Below are positions 1 through 9,871 of a stretch of 64,000 nucleotides of DNA, piece by piece. Within the stretch, counting starts at the first letter, position 1. Each line of letters starts with the position of its first letter. Both the position numbers and the translations under genes were made by a program. The notes beneath the pieces were generated by a model. It did not search any database. It had not been told where the DNA came from and saw only the letters and a list, made by a program, of their open reading frames with translations. The DNA comes from a bacterium (GTDB lineage: Bacteria; Bacillota; Clostridia; Lachnospirales; Lachnospiraceae): positions 1-64,000 of the forward strand of contig SFRL01000006.1 in assembly GCA_004562765.1 (NCBI GenBank). Reading direction: 5' to 3'.

Positions 1-72
1 GTTCAAAAATAATTCTACTAAGTGGCATTGTTCATGATAAGTATTTAAAGTAAAATCAGTAATAACTTATAT

Positions 73-136
73 GGACAGGAATCGTTTCTTTTATTGTTAT
101 CTAAACGACATTGTGTCTGTCCCCTGTCCGCTTTTT
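73..136 (+). terminator. possible terminator of an upstream gene
   Basis: A 7-bp inverted repeat (GGACAGG at 73-79, CCTGTCC at 123-129) encloses a second repeat (TCGTTT/AAACGA at 82-87 and 103-108) and is followed by GCTTTTTC. The loop is long, so this is only a candidate end for a gene left of the window. No coding region is seen in bases 1-252. Confidence 0.3.
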
Positions 137-150
137 CATGAAAAATAAAG

Positions 151-179
151 TTGTGTATTACCAGAGAAAGTGTTAGAAT
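151..179 (+). promoter_or_regulatory. sigma-A-type promoter for secA
   Basis: TTGTGT at 151-156 and TAGAAT at 174-179 are separated by 17 bp, 73 bp before the secA start. It is the best -35/-10 pair in the leader. Confidence 0.6.
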
Positions 180-252
180 AATACTTGGTATGTAGTTATC
201 AGGAAATAAGTTAACATAATATTTGAGAATTAGATATAACAGGAGTGACTAT

Positions 253-2826
253 ATGAAATTAGCTGAAAAACTCTTTGGAACCCATAGTTCCAGGGAATTG
301 AAAAGAATCATGCCCCTGGTGGATAAGATTGAGGAACTGCGCCCGACGATGCAGGCTATGTCTGATGAAGAACTGAAGGATCAGACCAGAAAGTTTAAAG
401 AGAGACTGGCAAAGGGTGAGACTCTGGATGATCTGCTTCCGGAAGCGTTTGCTACGGTACGTGAAGCATCAAAGCGTGTACTGAATATGGAGCATTATCG
501 TGTACAGTTGATTGGTGGTATTATTCTGCATCAGGGCCGAATTGCTGAGATGAAAACAGGTGAAGGTAAAACTCTGGTTTCTACCTGTCCGGCTTATTTG
601 AATGCTCTGGAAGGAAAAGGTGTCCATATCGTTACAGTCAATGATTATCTGGCAAAGCGTGATGCGGAATGGATGGGTAAAGTTCATGAGTTTTTAGGTC
701 TGACTGTAGGTGTTGTTCTGAATTCCATGAAAAATGATGAGAGACGGGAGCAGTATGCCTGTGATATCACTTATGTGACAAATAATGAAGACGGTTTTGA
801 TTATCTTCGTGACAATATGGTAATTTACAAGGAACAGCTGGTACAGAGAGAGCTTCATTATGCCATCATCGATGAGGTGGATTCAGTTTTGATTGATGAG
901 GCCCGTACACCGCTTATTATTTCCGGCCAGAGTGGAAAATCTACCAAGCTGTATGAAGTATGCGATATTCTTGCAAGACAGCTTGAGCGCGGCGAAGCAA
1001 GCGGCGAGATGACCAAGATGACCGCAATCATGGGAGAGGAAATCATTGAGACCGGTGATTTCATTGTTAATGAAAAAGATAAAGTGGTAAACCTGACAGA
1101 GGAAGGTGTGAAGAAGGTTGAAAAGTTCTTCAATATCGAAAATCTGGCAGATCCGGAGAATCTGGAGATTCAGCACAATATTATTCTGGCACTTCGTGCC
1201 CATAATCTGATGTTTAGGGATCAGGATTACGTTGTAAAGGATGATCAGGTCCTGATTGTAGATGAATTTACCGGACGTATTATGCCGGGAAGAAGATATT
1301 CCGATGGTCTACATCAGGCTATTGAGGCAAAGGAACATGTGAAAGTGCGTCGTGAGAGTAAAACCCTTGCAACGATCACATTCCAGAATTTCTTTAATAA
1401 ATATCATAAAAAAGCAGGTATGACAGGTACCGCTCTTACAGAAGAGCAGGAGTTCCGTGAAATTTACGGTATGGACGTTATCGAGATCCCGACTAACCGA
1501 CCGGTACAGCGTACGGATCTTGATGATGCAGTTTATATGACCAAGAAAGAAAAGTTCCGTGCCGTAGTAAATGAAATCAAAGAAGCTCATGCAAAGAATC
1601 AGCCGGTACTGGTAGGTACGATTACCATCGAAACCTCAGAGATGCTCAGCAACATGCTTAAGAGAGAAGGGATTCAGCACAATGTGTTGAATGCCAAGTT
1701 CCATGAGCTGGAGGCGGAGATTGTTGCACAGGCTGGTGTGGCAGGCGCGGTTACCATTGCCACCAACATGGCCGGCCGTGGTACTGATATTAAGCTGGAT
1801 GATGAAGCGAGAGCGGCAGGAGGACTGAAGATTATCGGTACAGAACGTCACGAATCAAGACGTATTGATAATCAGCTGCGTGGTCGTTCCGGTCGTCAGG
1901 GAGATCCTGGTGAGTCTCGTTTTTATATTTCTTTGGAAGATGATCTGATGCGTTTGTTCGGTTCAGAAAAACTGATGTCTGTATTTACCAGTCTTGGTGT
2001 GGCGGAGAACGAGCAGATCGAGCATAAGATGCTTTCCAGTGCAATCGAGAAGGCACAGAAGAAGATCGAGAGCAATAACTATGGTATTCGTAAGAACCTG
2101 CTGGATTATGATCAGGTAAACAATGAGCAGAGAGAGATTATTTACAAAGAACGTCGCCGTGTGCTGGATGGCGAGAATATGCGTGACGCTATTTGTAAGA
2201 TGATCACGGATACGATTGACAATACACTGGATATGTGCATCAGTGATGACGTGGATCCGGAAGAGTGGGATCTGGTAGAACTGAATACCATGATTCAGCC
2301 GATCATTCCGATAAAGACCATAACATCTGAGCGTGTCAAGAAGATGAGAAAGAATCAGCTGAAGCAGGAACTGAAAGAAGAAGCGATCAAGCTGTATGAG
2401 ATGAAAGAAGCAGAATTCCCGGAGCCAGAACAGATCCGTGAACTGGAGCGAGTAGTACTTCTGAAAGTTATCGACCGGAAATGGATGGATCATATCGATG
2501 ATATGGAACAGCTGCGTCAGGGTATTGGTCTGCAGGCTTATGGTCAGAGAGATCCGAAGGTTGAGTACAAGATGAGTGCTTTTGATATGTTTGACAGCAT
2601 GACCAACAGTATTCAGCAGGATACGATTCGCCTTCTGTATCATGTACGTATTGAGCAGAAAGTGGAGAGAGAGCAGGTGGCACAGGTTACCGGAACCAAT
2701 AAAGATGAATCTGTTCAAAAAGGACCGGTTCGCCGTGCACAGGATAAAGTCTATCCGAATGATTCGTGTCCGTGTGGAAGCGGTAAGAAATATAAACAGT
2801 GCTGCGGACGCAAGGTTATTAAATAG
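253..2826 (+). CDS. secA: preprotein translocase ATPase SecA
   Basis: SecA is the motor ATPase that pushes unfolded secretory proteins through SecYEG at the cytoplasmic membrane. The 857-aa product has the usual length. The Walker A motif MKTGEGKT lies at residues 100-107, the DEAD-type helicase core follows, and the C-terminus carries the SEC-C zinc motif [13 protein letters not shown] that contacts SecB or lipids in other species. I chose the ATG at 253 because AGGAG sits 7 bases upstream; the open frame extends to a TTG at 223, but that adds ten residues without a ribosome site. It is transcribed from its own promoter and closed by a hairpin terminator, so it is probably monocistronic. Confidence 0.97.
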   Translation: MKLAEKLFGTHSSRELKRIMPLVDKIEELRPTMQAMSDEELKDQTRKFKERLAKGETLDDLLPEAFATVREASKRVLNMEHYRVQLIGGIILHQGRIAEMKTGEGKTLVSTCPAYLNALEGKGVHIVTVNDYLAKRDAEWMGKVHEFLGLTVGVVLNSMKNDERREQYACDITYVTNNEDGFDYLRDNMVIYKEQLVQRELHYAIIDEVDSVLIDEARTPLIISGQSGKSTKLYEVCDILARQLERGEASGEMTKMTAIMGEEIIETGDFIVNEKDKVVNLTEEGVKKVEKFFNIENLADPENLEIQHNIILALRAHNLMFRDQDYVVKDDQVLIVDEFTGRIMPGRRYSDGLHQAIEAKEHVKVRRESKTLATITFQNFFNKYHKKAGMTGTALTEEQEFREIYGMDVIEIPTNRPVQRTDLDDAVYMTKKEKFRAVVNEIKEAHAKNQPVLVGTITIETSEMLSNMLKREGIQHNVLNAKFHELEAEIVAQAGVAGAVTIATNMAGRGTDIKLDDEARAAGGLKIIGTERHESRRIDNQLRGRSGRQGDPGESRFYISLEDDLMRLFGSEKLMSVFTSLGVAENEQIEHKMLSSAIEKAQKKIESNNYGIRKNLLDYDQVNNEQREIIYKERRRVLDGENMRDAICKMITDTIDNTLDMCISDDVDPEEWDLVELNTMIQPIIPIKTITSERVKKMRKNQLKQELKEEAIKLYEMKEAEFPEPEQIRELERVVLLKVIDRKWMDHIDDMEQLRQGIGLQAYGQRDPKVEYKMSAFDMFDSMTNSIQQDTIRLLYHVRIEQKVEREQVAQVTGTNKDESVQKGPVRRAQDKVYPNDSCPCGSGKKYKQCCGRKVIK

Positions 2827-2842
2827 TAGTGAAATTGTAATG

Positions 2843-2870
2843 AAGGGAATCTTTGAAGGGATTCCCTTTT
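2843..2870 (+). terminator. rho-independent terminator after secA
   Basis: A 9-bp stem (AAGGGAATC / GATTCCCTT) with an 8-base loop, running into a short T-rich stretch 17 bp after the secA stop. Confidence 0.8.
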
Positions 2871-2943
2871 ATCTTGAAAGAAGATAAGGCCTTCGGCGGA
2901 TTGCAGAGGCGTACTTGAACTTATAACGGGAGATTACAGAGTC

Positions 2944-3774
2944 ATGTTTAGTGAAATGTTGAAAAATGTGCGGGAGCGGGTGCCTCTGGTGCATTGTATT
3001 ACAAATTATGTTACGGTAAATGACTGTGCAAATATTCTGCTGGCGTGTGGAGGTTCGCCGATCATGGCGGATGATGAACAGGAAGTGGAAGAAATCACAT
3101 CGGTCTGCGGTGGTCTGACGATTAATATCGGAACACTGAATTCAAGAACAGTCAAATCCATGATGCTGGCGGGAAAGAGGGCAAATGTGCTCGGTCATCC
3201 GGTGCTTCTGGATCCGGTGGGAGTTGGAGCATCCACGCTTCGGACAGAAACAGCGGTAAAACTTCTGGAAAATGTGAGATTTACGGCAGTCAGGGGGAAT
3301 ATTTCTGAGATAAAAACCCTTGCCTTGGGAAGCGGTAATACTAAGGGTGTGGACGCTGACATGGCAGATGCAGTAACAGAGGAAAATATGGATCGGGTGA
3401 TTGCGTTTGCCAGAGAATTTTCTGAAAAAACAGGAGCCATTACAGTGATCACCGGTGCTGTGGATCTTGTTGTGGATGGAAAGCAGGCTTATGTGATTCA
3501 AAACGGACATCCGATGATGTCAAAAGTAACAGGGACAGGCTGTATGCTCAGTGCCATGATGTCTGCATATCTTACGGCAAACCAGGATGCTCCGCTTCGG
3601 GCGGCGGCTGCAGCAGTGTGTGCCATGGGAATTGCCGGAGAGAGAGCTTATGACAGGATGCTTGCATTTCATGGAGGAAGCGGCAGTTACCGGATGTTTT
3701 TGATGGATGAGATCAGCAATCTGGATGAGGAAATACTGGAACAGGGTGCCCGGTATGAAATACGCGAATCGTAA
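2944..3774 (+). CDS. thiM: hydroxyethylthiazole kinase ThiM
   Basis: ThiM phosphorylates 4-methyl-5-(2-hydroxyethyl)thiazole, the salvage entry into the thiazole half of thiamine. The 276-aa sequence matches the family throughout: N-terminal VHCITNYVTVNDCAN, LDPVGVGAS in the middle, and the nucleotide/phosphate-site VTGTGCMLSA near residue 200. It lies 18 bp upstream of thiE, so the two are probably co-transcribed. I searched the 117-bp leader for a TPP riboswitch and did not find its conserved CUGAGA core, so regulation by thiamine pyrophosphate is not evident here. Confidence 0.95.
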   Translation: MFSEMLKNVRERVPLVHCITNYVTVNDCANILLACGGSPIMADDEQEVEEITSVCGGLTINIGTLNSRTVKSMMLAGKRANVLGHPVLLDPVGVGASTLRTETAVKLLENVRFTAVRGNISEIKTLALGSGNTKGVDADMADAVTEENMDRVIAFAREFSEKTGAITVITGAVDLVVDGKQAYVIQNGHPMMSKVTGTGCMLSAMMSAYLTANQDAPLRAAAAAVCAMGIAGERAYDRMLAFHGGSGSYRMFLMDEISNLDEEILEQGARYEIRES

Positions 3775-3792
3775 AGAAAGAGGATAGAGAAC

Positions 3793-4434
3793 ATGAATTG
3801 TAAAAAAGAAGATATGAGACTGTATGCAGTAACGGATAGGAGTTGGCTGGGCGGGCAGACTCTGTCAGCTCAGGTGAAAGAGTGTCTGGAGGGAGGTGTA
3901 ACTTTTCTTCAGCTGAGGGAAAAGAAGCTGGATGAGGAGTCTTTTTATCAGGAAGCTCTTGAGATAAAAAAGCTTTGCAGGGAATATCATGTACCTTTTA
4001 TTATCAATGATAATATAGATGTAGCTCTGCGCTGTGACGCGGACGGTGTGCATGTGGGACAGAGTGACATGGAGGCGCAGGACGTGCGGGCAAAACTGGG
4101 ACCGGATAAAATCATCGGCGTATCCGCCCGAACAGTGGAGCAGGCAGTAAAAGCAGAAAAAATGGGTGCGGATTATCTGGGAGTAGGTGCGGTATTTTCC
4201 ACATCTACAAAATTGGATGCCAGAGAGGTATCCTGGGATACATTGAAGGAGATATGTGAGACAGTATCCATCCCTGTTGTGGCAATCGGCGGGATTACGG
4301 CAGATAATCTTTCGCAGCTTGCGGGAACCGGTGTGGACGGTGTAGCTGTGGTTTCTGCTATATTTGCCCAGAAAGATATCAAAGAAGCAGCACAGCAACT
4401 GAGAAAACTGTCAGAAGATATGGTAAATGCATAA
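3793..4434 (+). CDS. thiE: thiamine-phosphate synthase ThiE
   Basis: ThiE couples the thiazole phosphate made by ThiM with HMP pyrophosphate to give thiamine phosphate. The 213-aa TIM-barrel has the family motifs: VTFLQLREK (pyrophosphate/Mg side), IINDNIDVALRCDADGVHVG in the middle, GVGAVFSTSTK, and VVAIGGI near the end. The neighbours suggest a salvage pathway: thiM and thiE are present, but no thiC or thiD is seen in the window. The stop overlaps the start region of the following HAD gene, so the three genes probably form one transcript. Confidence 0.95.
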   Translation: MNCKKEDMRLYAVTDRSWLGGQTLSAQVKECLEGGVTFLQLREKKLDEESFYQEALEIKKLCREYHVPFIINDNIDVALRCDADGVHVGQSDMEAQDVRAKLGPDKIIGVSARTVEQAVKAEKMGADYLGVGAVFSTSTKLDAREVSWDTLKEICETVSIPVVAIGGITADNLSQLAGTGVDGVAVVSAIFAQKDIKEAAQQLRKLSEDMVNA

Positions 4435-4447
4435 GCGGAGGATGAAG

Positions 4448-5098
4448 ATGAATATCAAAGGCGCAATTTTTGATATGGACGGAACTTTGACAGATTCTAT
4501 GCATGTGTGGAGGAATCTGGGAAAACTGTATCTGGAATCAAAAGGAATCGTTGCGGAACCTGGACTGCGGGAAAAAATCTGGCCCATGACTATGCTGGAA
4601 GCAGCTGCATATATGAGGCGGACATATGGTCTCTGGGAAAATCCGGAACAGATCGTAAAGGAAGTATATCAGCTGATAGAAGTTTTTTATCGGACACAAG
4701 TACAGGAAAAACCTGGGGTGCGTCGGGTTCTGGAAGAACTGCAGCAGGCAGGTATTCCCATGTGTGTTGCATCAGCCACGGATACGTATCTGGTAGAATA
4801 TGCGCTGGAACATACGGGTCTTCGCTACTATTTTCGGAGAATCTATTGCTGCAGGGGTGTGGGAGAAGGAAAAACCACAGATAAAATATATCAGGTCGCA
4901 AGGGAAAATATGGGGACATCTGTAGAAGAAACCCTGATCTTTGAGGATGCCCTTTATGCTGCCCGAACCGCTAAAAGATCAGGATTTCCACTGGCAGCAA
5001 TTTATGATGCTACAGAGGATGGACAAGAGGAACTGAGAGAAATTGCGGATATTTACTTGGAAAGTTATGAACGGTGGCCGGGAATTCAAAACATATGA
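4448..5098 (+). CDS. HAD-superfamily phosphatase, beta-phosphoglucomutase-like subfamily
   Basis: A 216-aa haloacid dehalogenase-type hydrolase. Motif I is FDMDGTLTDS at residues 8-17, with the two nucleophile/acid aspartates; motif II is VASATD and motif IV FEDALYAARTAK. A helical cap between motif I and motif II places it with the beta-phosphoglucomutase/pseudouridine-phosphatase-like group. I prefer the ATG at 4448, six bases after GGAGG, over upstream ATGs at 4427 and 4442. The overlap with thiE suggests it could dephosphorylate thiamine phosphate or another pathway metabolite; that role is inference from position only. Confidence 0.85.
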   Translation: MNIKGAIFDMDGTLTDSMHVWRNLGKLYLESKGIVAEPGLREKIWPMTMLEAAAYMRRTYGLWENPEQIVKEVYQLIEVFYRTQVQEKPGVRRVLEELQQAGIPMCVASATDTYLVEYALEHTGLRYYFRRIYCCRGVGEGKTTDKIYQVARENMGTSVEETLIFEDALYAARTAKRSGFPLAAIYDATEDGQEELREIADIYLESYERWPGIQNI

Positions 5099-5126
5099 GA
5101 GAAATAGAATATTTTGGTTTGCTGTG

Positions 5127-5167
5127 AATCCGCTGGTCTACAAAAAGCAGATCAGCGGATTTTTTTA
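5127..5167 (+). terminator. terminator between convergent genes
   Basis: A 9-bp perfect stem (AATCCGCTG / CAGCGGATT) followed by six Ts. It ends the thiM-thiE-HAD transcript, and its T tract touches the stop of the convergent minus-strand gene. Confidence 0.85.
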
Positions 5168-5896
5168 GTACATTAGATATTTTATATAATCTATTGCAGT
5201 TTCTTTTCTAGGAGAATTGGCGATGATACCCAAATACACAGTGTCATCAAACATGGCTTCCCCGATTAGCCCGGACTGGGACATATCCAGTCCAACGGGA
5301 TGTTCTTCTGTGACTGCTTGATAGGGGATTGAGGGATCAAACTGCAGATCAACAGAATTGTCTTCAAGAATGATCGTGTTCGTTACCAGATAGGGCTTCC
5401 ATTCGTTAAGTAAAACAGTATCTATATCCGATAACAATTCCAACAGATCACATAAATAGCCATTTTGCGAAAAAGCATCAAAGGCTTCTTTATTCATGAG
5501 TACGACATCCAGTTGTTCACCGTCAATGGCAGCCAGAATTTTCATGCGGGATGCATAGGTGTATTCGTGATAGGGATTTGTCTCATCGTCAGTCAGATAT
5601 AAGCCTGTATATAGCTGTATGGTATTTTGGGAAGTGTCTTTTTCAAGATAATCCAGAAAATCGGTACTTAGCTGTGCGGTAAGTGATTCACTGGCAGATA
5701 CGTTGACCAGAGCTGTATAAAGGACCGTTTCCTTATGGGCGAAATGCCTGTAAAGGGAATAGGCTATTATATATAGAAAGATGCAAAGCACCACCATGGG
5801 CAGCTTATAATAATCCCAGATATACTGAACTTTTTTCAGTCCGTGAAGATTCTTAAGTTTTTCCCTTTCCGGTGATGCTTTTCGTTTGGTTCTCAT
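5165..5896 (-). CDS. membrane-anchored protein of unknown function, sugar-operon associated
   Basis: A 243-aa protein not recognised by name. A basic N-terminus (about 35 residues) is followed by one strong membrane segment near residues 35-52 and a large extracytoplasmic part without cysteines or obvious catalytic motifs. It ends in a segment (SPRKETAIDYIKYLMY) that resembles the C-terminal part of periplasmic-binding-fold proteins. It overlaps the YesL-like gene by 4 bp and sits in the same direction as the LacI regulator, so the three probably form one operon. An accessory or sensing role in carbohydrate uptake is inferred from context. Confidence 0.6.
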   Translation of the reverse strand: MRTKRKASPEREKLKNLHGLKKVQYIWDYYKLPMVVLCIFLYIIAYSLYRHFAHKETVLYTALVNVSASESLTAQLSTDFLDYLEKDTSQNTIQLYTGLYLTDDETNPYHEYTYASRMKILAAIDGEQLDVVLMNKEAFDAFSQNGYLCDLLELLSDIDTVLLNEWKPYLVTNTIILEDNSVDLQFDPSIPYQAVTEEHPVGLDMSQSGLIGEAMFDDTVYLGIIANSPRKETAIDYIKYLMY

Positions 5897-6558
5897 GATA
5901 AATCCTTTCCGGTATATTCATTTGCTTCATCTAAGGCTGGCGCTTCTGTTTTTTCTTCACACATCAGCAATATATTGGAGAGTAAGTAAGAGCAAAGGAA
6001 AGCACAGAGCCCTTCTCCGAAAATAACTGCAGGTGTAAAAATATTTATGATTACGAAAGCCATGATAAAGTAAATCACAGCCATCAGTACCGTGCAGAGA
6101 AGAAAGCGCATGCCGATCATAATAGAGTTTTTGAACATGGCCCGTGTTGTGTTATTAAATCTGGATAAAAGCGGAAAAATATACATCAATACAATGGTGT
6201 ATGCAACCAGTGCCACAATGAAAACCGCAGTACAAACTGTCCAGAACGCATTTTCAAAACGTATGTGGTACAGGACATATCCGTCAATTCCAAGAACAAT
6301 TCCCAGACCCAGAAGAATCATCCAGATGATGATTCCCTGTTTGAAATTTTCCCTGAAAGAATGAAAAAAGGCTTTTGTGATATTCCCCTCTTCATTTTTG
6401 ACCATTTTTAATGTAACATAATATAATGCCGTGGTAGAAGCACCAATGGTAAAAACAGGCAGGCTGCATATAAACCACAGAATATTGAGATAGACCGTAT
6501 TGACTATTTTTGTAATAAACTGCATGACCGGGTTGTCCGGGTTAAGTAAACTGTTCAT
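5893..6558 (-). CDS. YesL-like (DUF624) integral membrane protein
   Basis: A 221-aa protein with about five hydrophobic segments. Its opening, NPVMQFITKIVNTVYLNILW, followed by SLPVFTIGASTTALYYV, is the hallmark start of the YesL/DUF624 family. Members are found beside LplB/YtcP-type oligosaccharide ABC transporters in Firmicutes; their biochemical role is not settled. Here it lies between a LacI regulator and a membrane-anchored partner, 2.1 kb from the sugar transporter operon it probably serves. Confidence 0.85.
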   Translation of the reverse strand: MNSLLNPDNPVMQFITKIVNTVYLNILWFICSLPVFTIGASTTALYYVTLKMVKNEEGNITKAFFHSFRENFKQGIIIWMILLGLGIVLGIDGYVLYHIRFENAFWTVCTAVFIVALVAYTIVLMYIFPLLSRFNNTTRAMFKNSIMIGMRFLLCTVLMAVIYFIMAFVIINIFTPAVIFGEGLCAFLCSYLLSNILLMCEEKTEAPALDEANEYTGKDLS

Positions 6559-6564
6559 AATAAA

Positions 6565-7635
6565 TTAATCCTCCGTGGAAGCTCTGTAGATCAGGCTGGT
6601 TTCCGTGTGCATGGTACGGTAGTTTAAAGAAGGTTCTTTGATTCTTGATATTAACAAATGTACTGCGGAGAATCCCATGATCTGACTGTGTATATGGATG
6701 GTGGTCAGAGAAGGCGTTACTATCTTTGACTCGGGTGAATCATCAAATCCGCACAGATACACGTCGTTGGGGATAGAATACCCAAGCTTTTTTAAAACAT
6801 CCATAGCATCAAGAGCTACGAAATCATTTGCACAGATAAACACGTCAGGAAGTTTTTTTATTTTTTTAAGACATTCGGTCAGGTATTCTTTGTATTCGCG
6901 AGAAGAAGGATTGCGGACACCTTCTTTGTTTTTCAGGATACAATACTCGTCATAGATGGGTAAGCCAAGCATATACATGGCATCCCGATAACCCATATAA
7001 CGCTCAAAAAAGGAATGACAGTGCATGTATTCTCCGATGAATCCAATCTTCGTTTTTCCCCTTCGAACCATTTCCTTTACGAAAAGATGAATATTGGAAC
7101 GGTTGTCCATGTACAGTTTGTCTGCTGCCAGTGGTTTATTAAGTGATTCGGTTGGTGTATCGATAAAAAGGACAGGCAGTCCCAGATTGCAGACCATCTG
7201 GCTGTAGTCGGGATCGAACAATTCGATACAGACGATTCCGGCAGTTCTCTCCTTTATAAAAGAAATCGGAAGCGAAAGCCTGTGAAGCTCATCCTGCAGA
7301 ATGCGGTGCATGGTAAGGCTGTAGCCTAACTGGGAAAGCTCTCTCTGAAATTTGTCTAGCATGGTGGATGAAAAGTGGGAATTTCCTAAAAAGCTTGTGG
7401 TAAAAAGTGCAATTTCACTGCGTTCATTCGGGGTGGAAAGAGACAGGGATGGTTTTCCGGTATCAGTAACTGTTACATAGGAAAACTGCTTATATCCCAT
7501 TTCCATTGCTTTCTTTAAAACTTTTTCTCTGGTTGCATCGGCAAGTATGCCTGTATTGTTGATCGCCTTTGAAACGGTATTTCTGGAAACACCAAGAGCG
7601 TCTGCGATATCTTGTATAGTAACTCTTTCAGCCAT
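6565..7635 (-). CDS. LacI-family transcriptional regulator
   Basis: A 356-aa regulator. The N-terminal LacI helix-turn-helix (VTIQDIADALGVSRNTVSKAI, hinge near residues 45-60) is followed by a periplasmic-binding-type sugar domain with the family pattern VFICANDFVALDAMDVLKKLG and CGFDDSPESKIVTPSLTTI. It is transcribed away from the fructoside transporter/GH32 operon, so it very probably controls that operon and itself. The intergenic region holds a consensus promoter for it and repeated ATGTAAAA motifs that could be operator half-sites. Confidence 0.92.
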   Translation of the reverse strand: MAERVTIQDIADALGVSRNTVSKAINNTGILADATREKVLKKAMEMGYKQFSYVTVTDTGKPSLSLSTPNERSEIALFTTSFLGNSHFSSTMLDKFQRELSQLGYSLTMHRILQDELHRLSLPISFIKERTAGIVCIELFDPDYSQMVCNLGLPVLFIDTPTESLNKPLAADKLYMDNRSNIHLFVKEMVRRGKTKIGFIGEYMHCHSFFERYMGYRDAMYMLGLPIYDEYCILKNKEGVRNPSSREYKEYLTECLKKIKKLPDVFICANDFVALDAMDVLKKLGYSIPNDVYLCGFDDSPESKIVTPSLTTIHIHSQIMGFSAVHLLISRIKEPSLNYRTMHTETSLIYRASTED

Positions 7636-7675
7636 ATGTTCCTCCTGATTTTGGTTGATTGCTTTTACATATTAC

Positions 7676-7704
7676 ATTATAAAACGCAAATCATAATGTG
7701 TCAA
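7676..7704 (-). promoter_or_regulatory. consensus promoter of the LacI-family gene
   Basis: On the minus strand TTGACA (7704-7699) and TATAAT (7681-7676) are both perfect consensus with a 17-bp spacer, 41 bp before the start codon. Confidence 0.8.
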
Positions 7705-7830
7705 ATGTAAAAATGAAAAACAATCGGTAATATTGTACAAAAAATAACTGAAATAGTTGTGAAATATATACATAAGTGAGCAGAATGTAAAAAATGAAAC
7801 AAAATAATGTGGTTAAATGACAAAAATATA

Positions 7831-7859
7831 TTGACTAAATGTAAAAATAGTGATATAAA
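7831..7859 (+). promoter_or_regulatory. promoter of the fructoside uptake operon
   Basis: TTGACT at 7831-7836 and TATAAA at 7854-7859 with a 17-bp spacer, about 110 bp ahead of the first permease. An ATGTAAAA motif lies in the spacer, which would let a bound repressor occlude RNA polymerase. Confidence 0.7.
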
Positions 7860-7969
7860 ATAAGCATAAGATCTTGAACAAACTTTTACAAATGCACAAC
7901 TAATTGAGACGGACATGGATGCAGGCAAATGAAAAAGTGGAGGGAGAGAGAGAAAGGAAGGAGGACAAA

Positions 7970-8920
7970 ATGAAAACAAGTTCTACAACTGTTTCCAACA
8001 GGAAACAGAACAAACAACGCGCAGGTTCTCACGGCACACTGCTGTATTTGAAACAGCATTGGCAGTTGTATGTGATTTTCCTGCTGCCGGCCCTGGCACT
8101 TACTTTAATCTTCAAGTATATCCCTATGGGCGGCATCATGATTGCATTCCAGAAGTACAATCCGATCAAAGGTATTCTGGGAAGCGAATGGGTAGGTTTC
8201 AAGTATTTTGAGCGGTTTTTGTCATCACCGGATTTTATGACTTACTTGATTAATACCTTGAAACTTAGTATTTACGGTTTACTGTGGGGGTTCCCGATTC
8301 CGATTCTGCTGGCATTTTTGCTGAACCGGATTCAGAGTACAGGAATTAAAAAGAAAATTCAGTTGGTTCTGTACTTGCCGAACTTTATTTCCGTAATTGT
8401 ATTGTGTGGTATTGTGCGGATTTTCCTTTCGGTTACTGGACCAGTAAACCTGCTGTTTGACAGCAGTATTAATTTTATGACCATGCCGGAGGCATTTCGT
8501 ACCATCTACATTGCCAGCGGTATCTGGCAGGGAGCAGGCTGGGCATCTATTATGTACACGGCAGCACTGTCCAATGCCAGCCAGGAACTGAAAGAGGCGG
8601 CAGTAATAGACGGTGCAAACATATTCCAGCAGATTAAAGCAGTGGAATGGCCGGCGATCAAGGACATGGTTGTCATCCAGTTTATCATGCAGGCTGGTAA
8701 TATCATGAGTATTGGCTTTGAGAAAGCTTATGCACTTCAGACAGATTTGAACCTGGGTACATCAGAAATTATTGCTACATATGTTTACAAGAAAGGTCTG
8801 TTGGATGGAGACTACAGTTTCTCGACAGCGGTAGGTTTGTTTAATACGGTGATCAATGTTATTCTTCTGATTGTGGTGAATAAGATTGTAGCCAAGATGA
8901 ATGACGGTAAAGGTTTATAA
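7970..8920 (+). CDS. sugar ABC transporter permease, LplB/YteP type
   Basis: A 316-aa integral membrane permease of a carbohydrate ABC importer (CUT1 class). It has six hydrophobic segments; the EAA loop that docks the ATPase reads ELKEAAVIDGANIFQQIKAVEWP. The N-terminal extension (TLLYLKQHWQLYVIFLLPA) and FKYIPMGGIMIAFQ are typical of the LplB/YteP branch, whose systems often borrow a shared ATPase encoded elsewhere; none is encoded in this operon. I start it at the ATG at 7970, after GGAGG; the open frame reaches a TTG at 7904 without a ribosome site. Confidence 0.92.
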   Translation: MKTSSTTVSNRKQNKQRAGSHGTLLYLKQHWQLYVIFLLPALALTLIFKYIPMGGIMIAFQKYNPIKGILGSEWVGFKYFERFLSSPDFMTYLINTLKLSIYGLLWGFPIPILLAFLLNRIQSTGIKKKIQLVLYLPNFISVIVLCGIVRIFLSVTGPVNLLFDSSINFMTMPEAFRTIYIASGIWQGAGWASIMYTAALSNASQELKEAAVIDGANIFQQIKAVEWPAIKDMVVIQFIMQAGNIMSIGFEKAYALQTDLNLGTSEIIATYVYKKGLLDGDYSFSTAVGLFNTVINVILLIVVNKIVAKMNDGKGL

Positions 8921-8931
8921 GGAGGAGCAAA

Positions 8932-9831
8932 ATGAAAAAGAAGAGCAGATTTGCCAGATATTCTATACAGGATAAGGCTTTGCTGATGTGTGGATATATT
9001 TTGCTTGGCCTGTTCGTGGTTGCCATTATAGTTCCTATGATTTATATTATCGTAGCTTCATTTATGGATCCGGTTACCCTGCAGAATAAAGGCATCACAT
9101 TTGACTTCAGCAAATGGACACTGACGGCATATGAACGTGTTATATCCAATTCACAGATATGGGTAGGATTTAAAAACGCAGTTATCTATTCTGTAGTGTT
9201 TACTTTTGTATCAGTTGCGATAACACTTCTGGCGGCATATCCGATGTCAAGGAAAGATTTTAAAGGACGTGGCTTTTTCAACGTGATTTTTGTGATTACC
9301 ATGTTCTTTGGAGGCGGACTGATTCCTACTTATTTGTTAATCAGCAACCTGGGACTGCTGGACAGCATGTGGGCAATTATCCTGCCCGGAGCTTTCAGCG
9401 TATGGAATATGATTATTGCAAGGACATATTATCAGGGAATCCCTGGTGAATTGAGGGAAGCAGCGGATGTGGACGGAGCCAATGAACTGGTATATTTCTT
9501 CCGGATTCTGCTTCCGGTATGTACTCCGGTGATCGCAGTGCTGGCATTGTGGCAGTTTGTAGGAATGTGGAACAGTTACTTTGATGCGATGATTTACCTG
9601 AATGATTCAGCAAAACAGCCATTGCAGTTAGTACTTCGTTCCATCCTGATTCAGAACCAGCCGGAGTCAGGAATGATCTCTGATATGCAGAGTACGGCAG
9701 AGAGGGCACAGTTAGCCGAACTTCTGAAATATGCAACCATTATTATCTCCAGTTTGCCGCTTCTGGTAATGTATCCATTCTTCCAGAAATATTTTGACAG
9801 CGGTATTATGGCAGGTTCGATTAAAGGATGA
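8932..9831 (+). CDS. sugar ABC transporter permease, YtcP/LplC type
   Basis: The second membrane subunit of the importer, 299 aa, with six hydrophobic segments and an EAA loop GELREAADVDGANELVYFFRILLP. The C-terminus YPFFQKYFDSGIMAGSIKG is the standard ending of the YtcP/LplC group. It follows the first permease by 11 bp with an AGGAGG-type site between them, so the two are translated together and should form a heterodimer. Confidence 0.94.
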   Translation: MKKKSRFARYSIQDKALLMCGYILLGLFVVAIIVPMIYIIVASFMDPVTLQNKGITFDFSKWTLTAYERVISNSQIWVGFKNAVIYSVVFTFVSVAITLLAAYPMSRKDFKGRGFFNVIFVITMFFGGGLIPTYLLISNLGLLDSMWAIILPGAFSVWNMIIARTYYQGIPGELREAADVDGANELVYFFRILLPVCTPVIAVLALWQFVGMWNSYFDAMIYLNDSAKQPLQLVLRSILIQNQPESGMISDMQSTAERAQLAELLKYATIIISSLPLLVMYPFFQKYFDSGIMAGSIKG

Positions 9832-9871
9832 TGATTTAAAAAGAAAATGAAAATATGAAAGGAGTCAAGAT

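Larger units (their letters stand above)
7663..7890. promoter_or_regulatory. repeated ATGTAAAA motifs in the divergent regulatory region
   Basis: ATGTAAAA occurs at 7705-7712, 7785-7792 and 7838-7845 on the + strand and at 7663-7670 as its reverse complement; a near copy TTTTACA is at 7884-7890. One copy lies in the spacer of the operon promoter and one next to the lacI-type gene's -35, as expected of operator sites. Binding by the LacI-family protein is inferred. Confidence 0.4.

Noticed and set aside
223..252. TTG start of secA at 223
   Set aside because: AGGAG is placed for the ATG at 253, and the residues before it are not SecA-like.
2827..2943. TPP riboswitch upstream of thiM
   Set aside because: The conserved core (CTGAGA and ACCTGATC-like segments) is missing.
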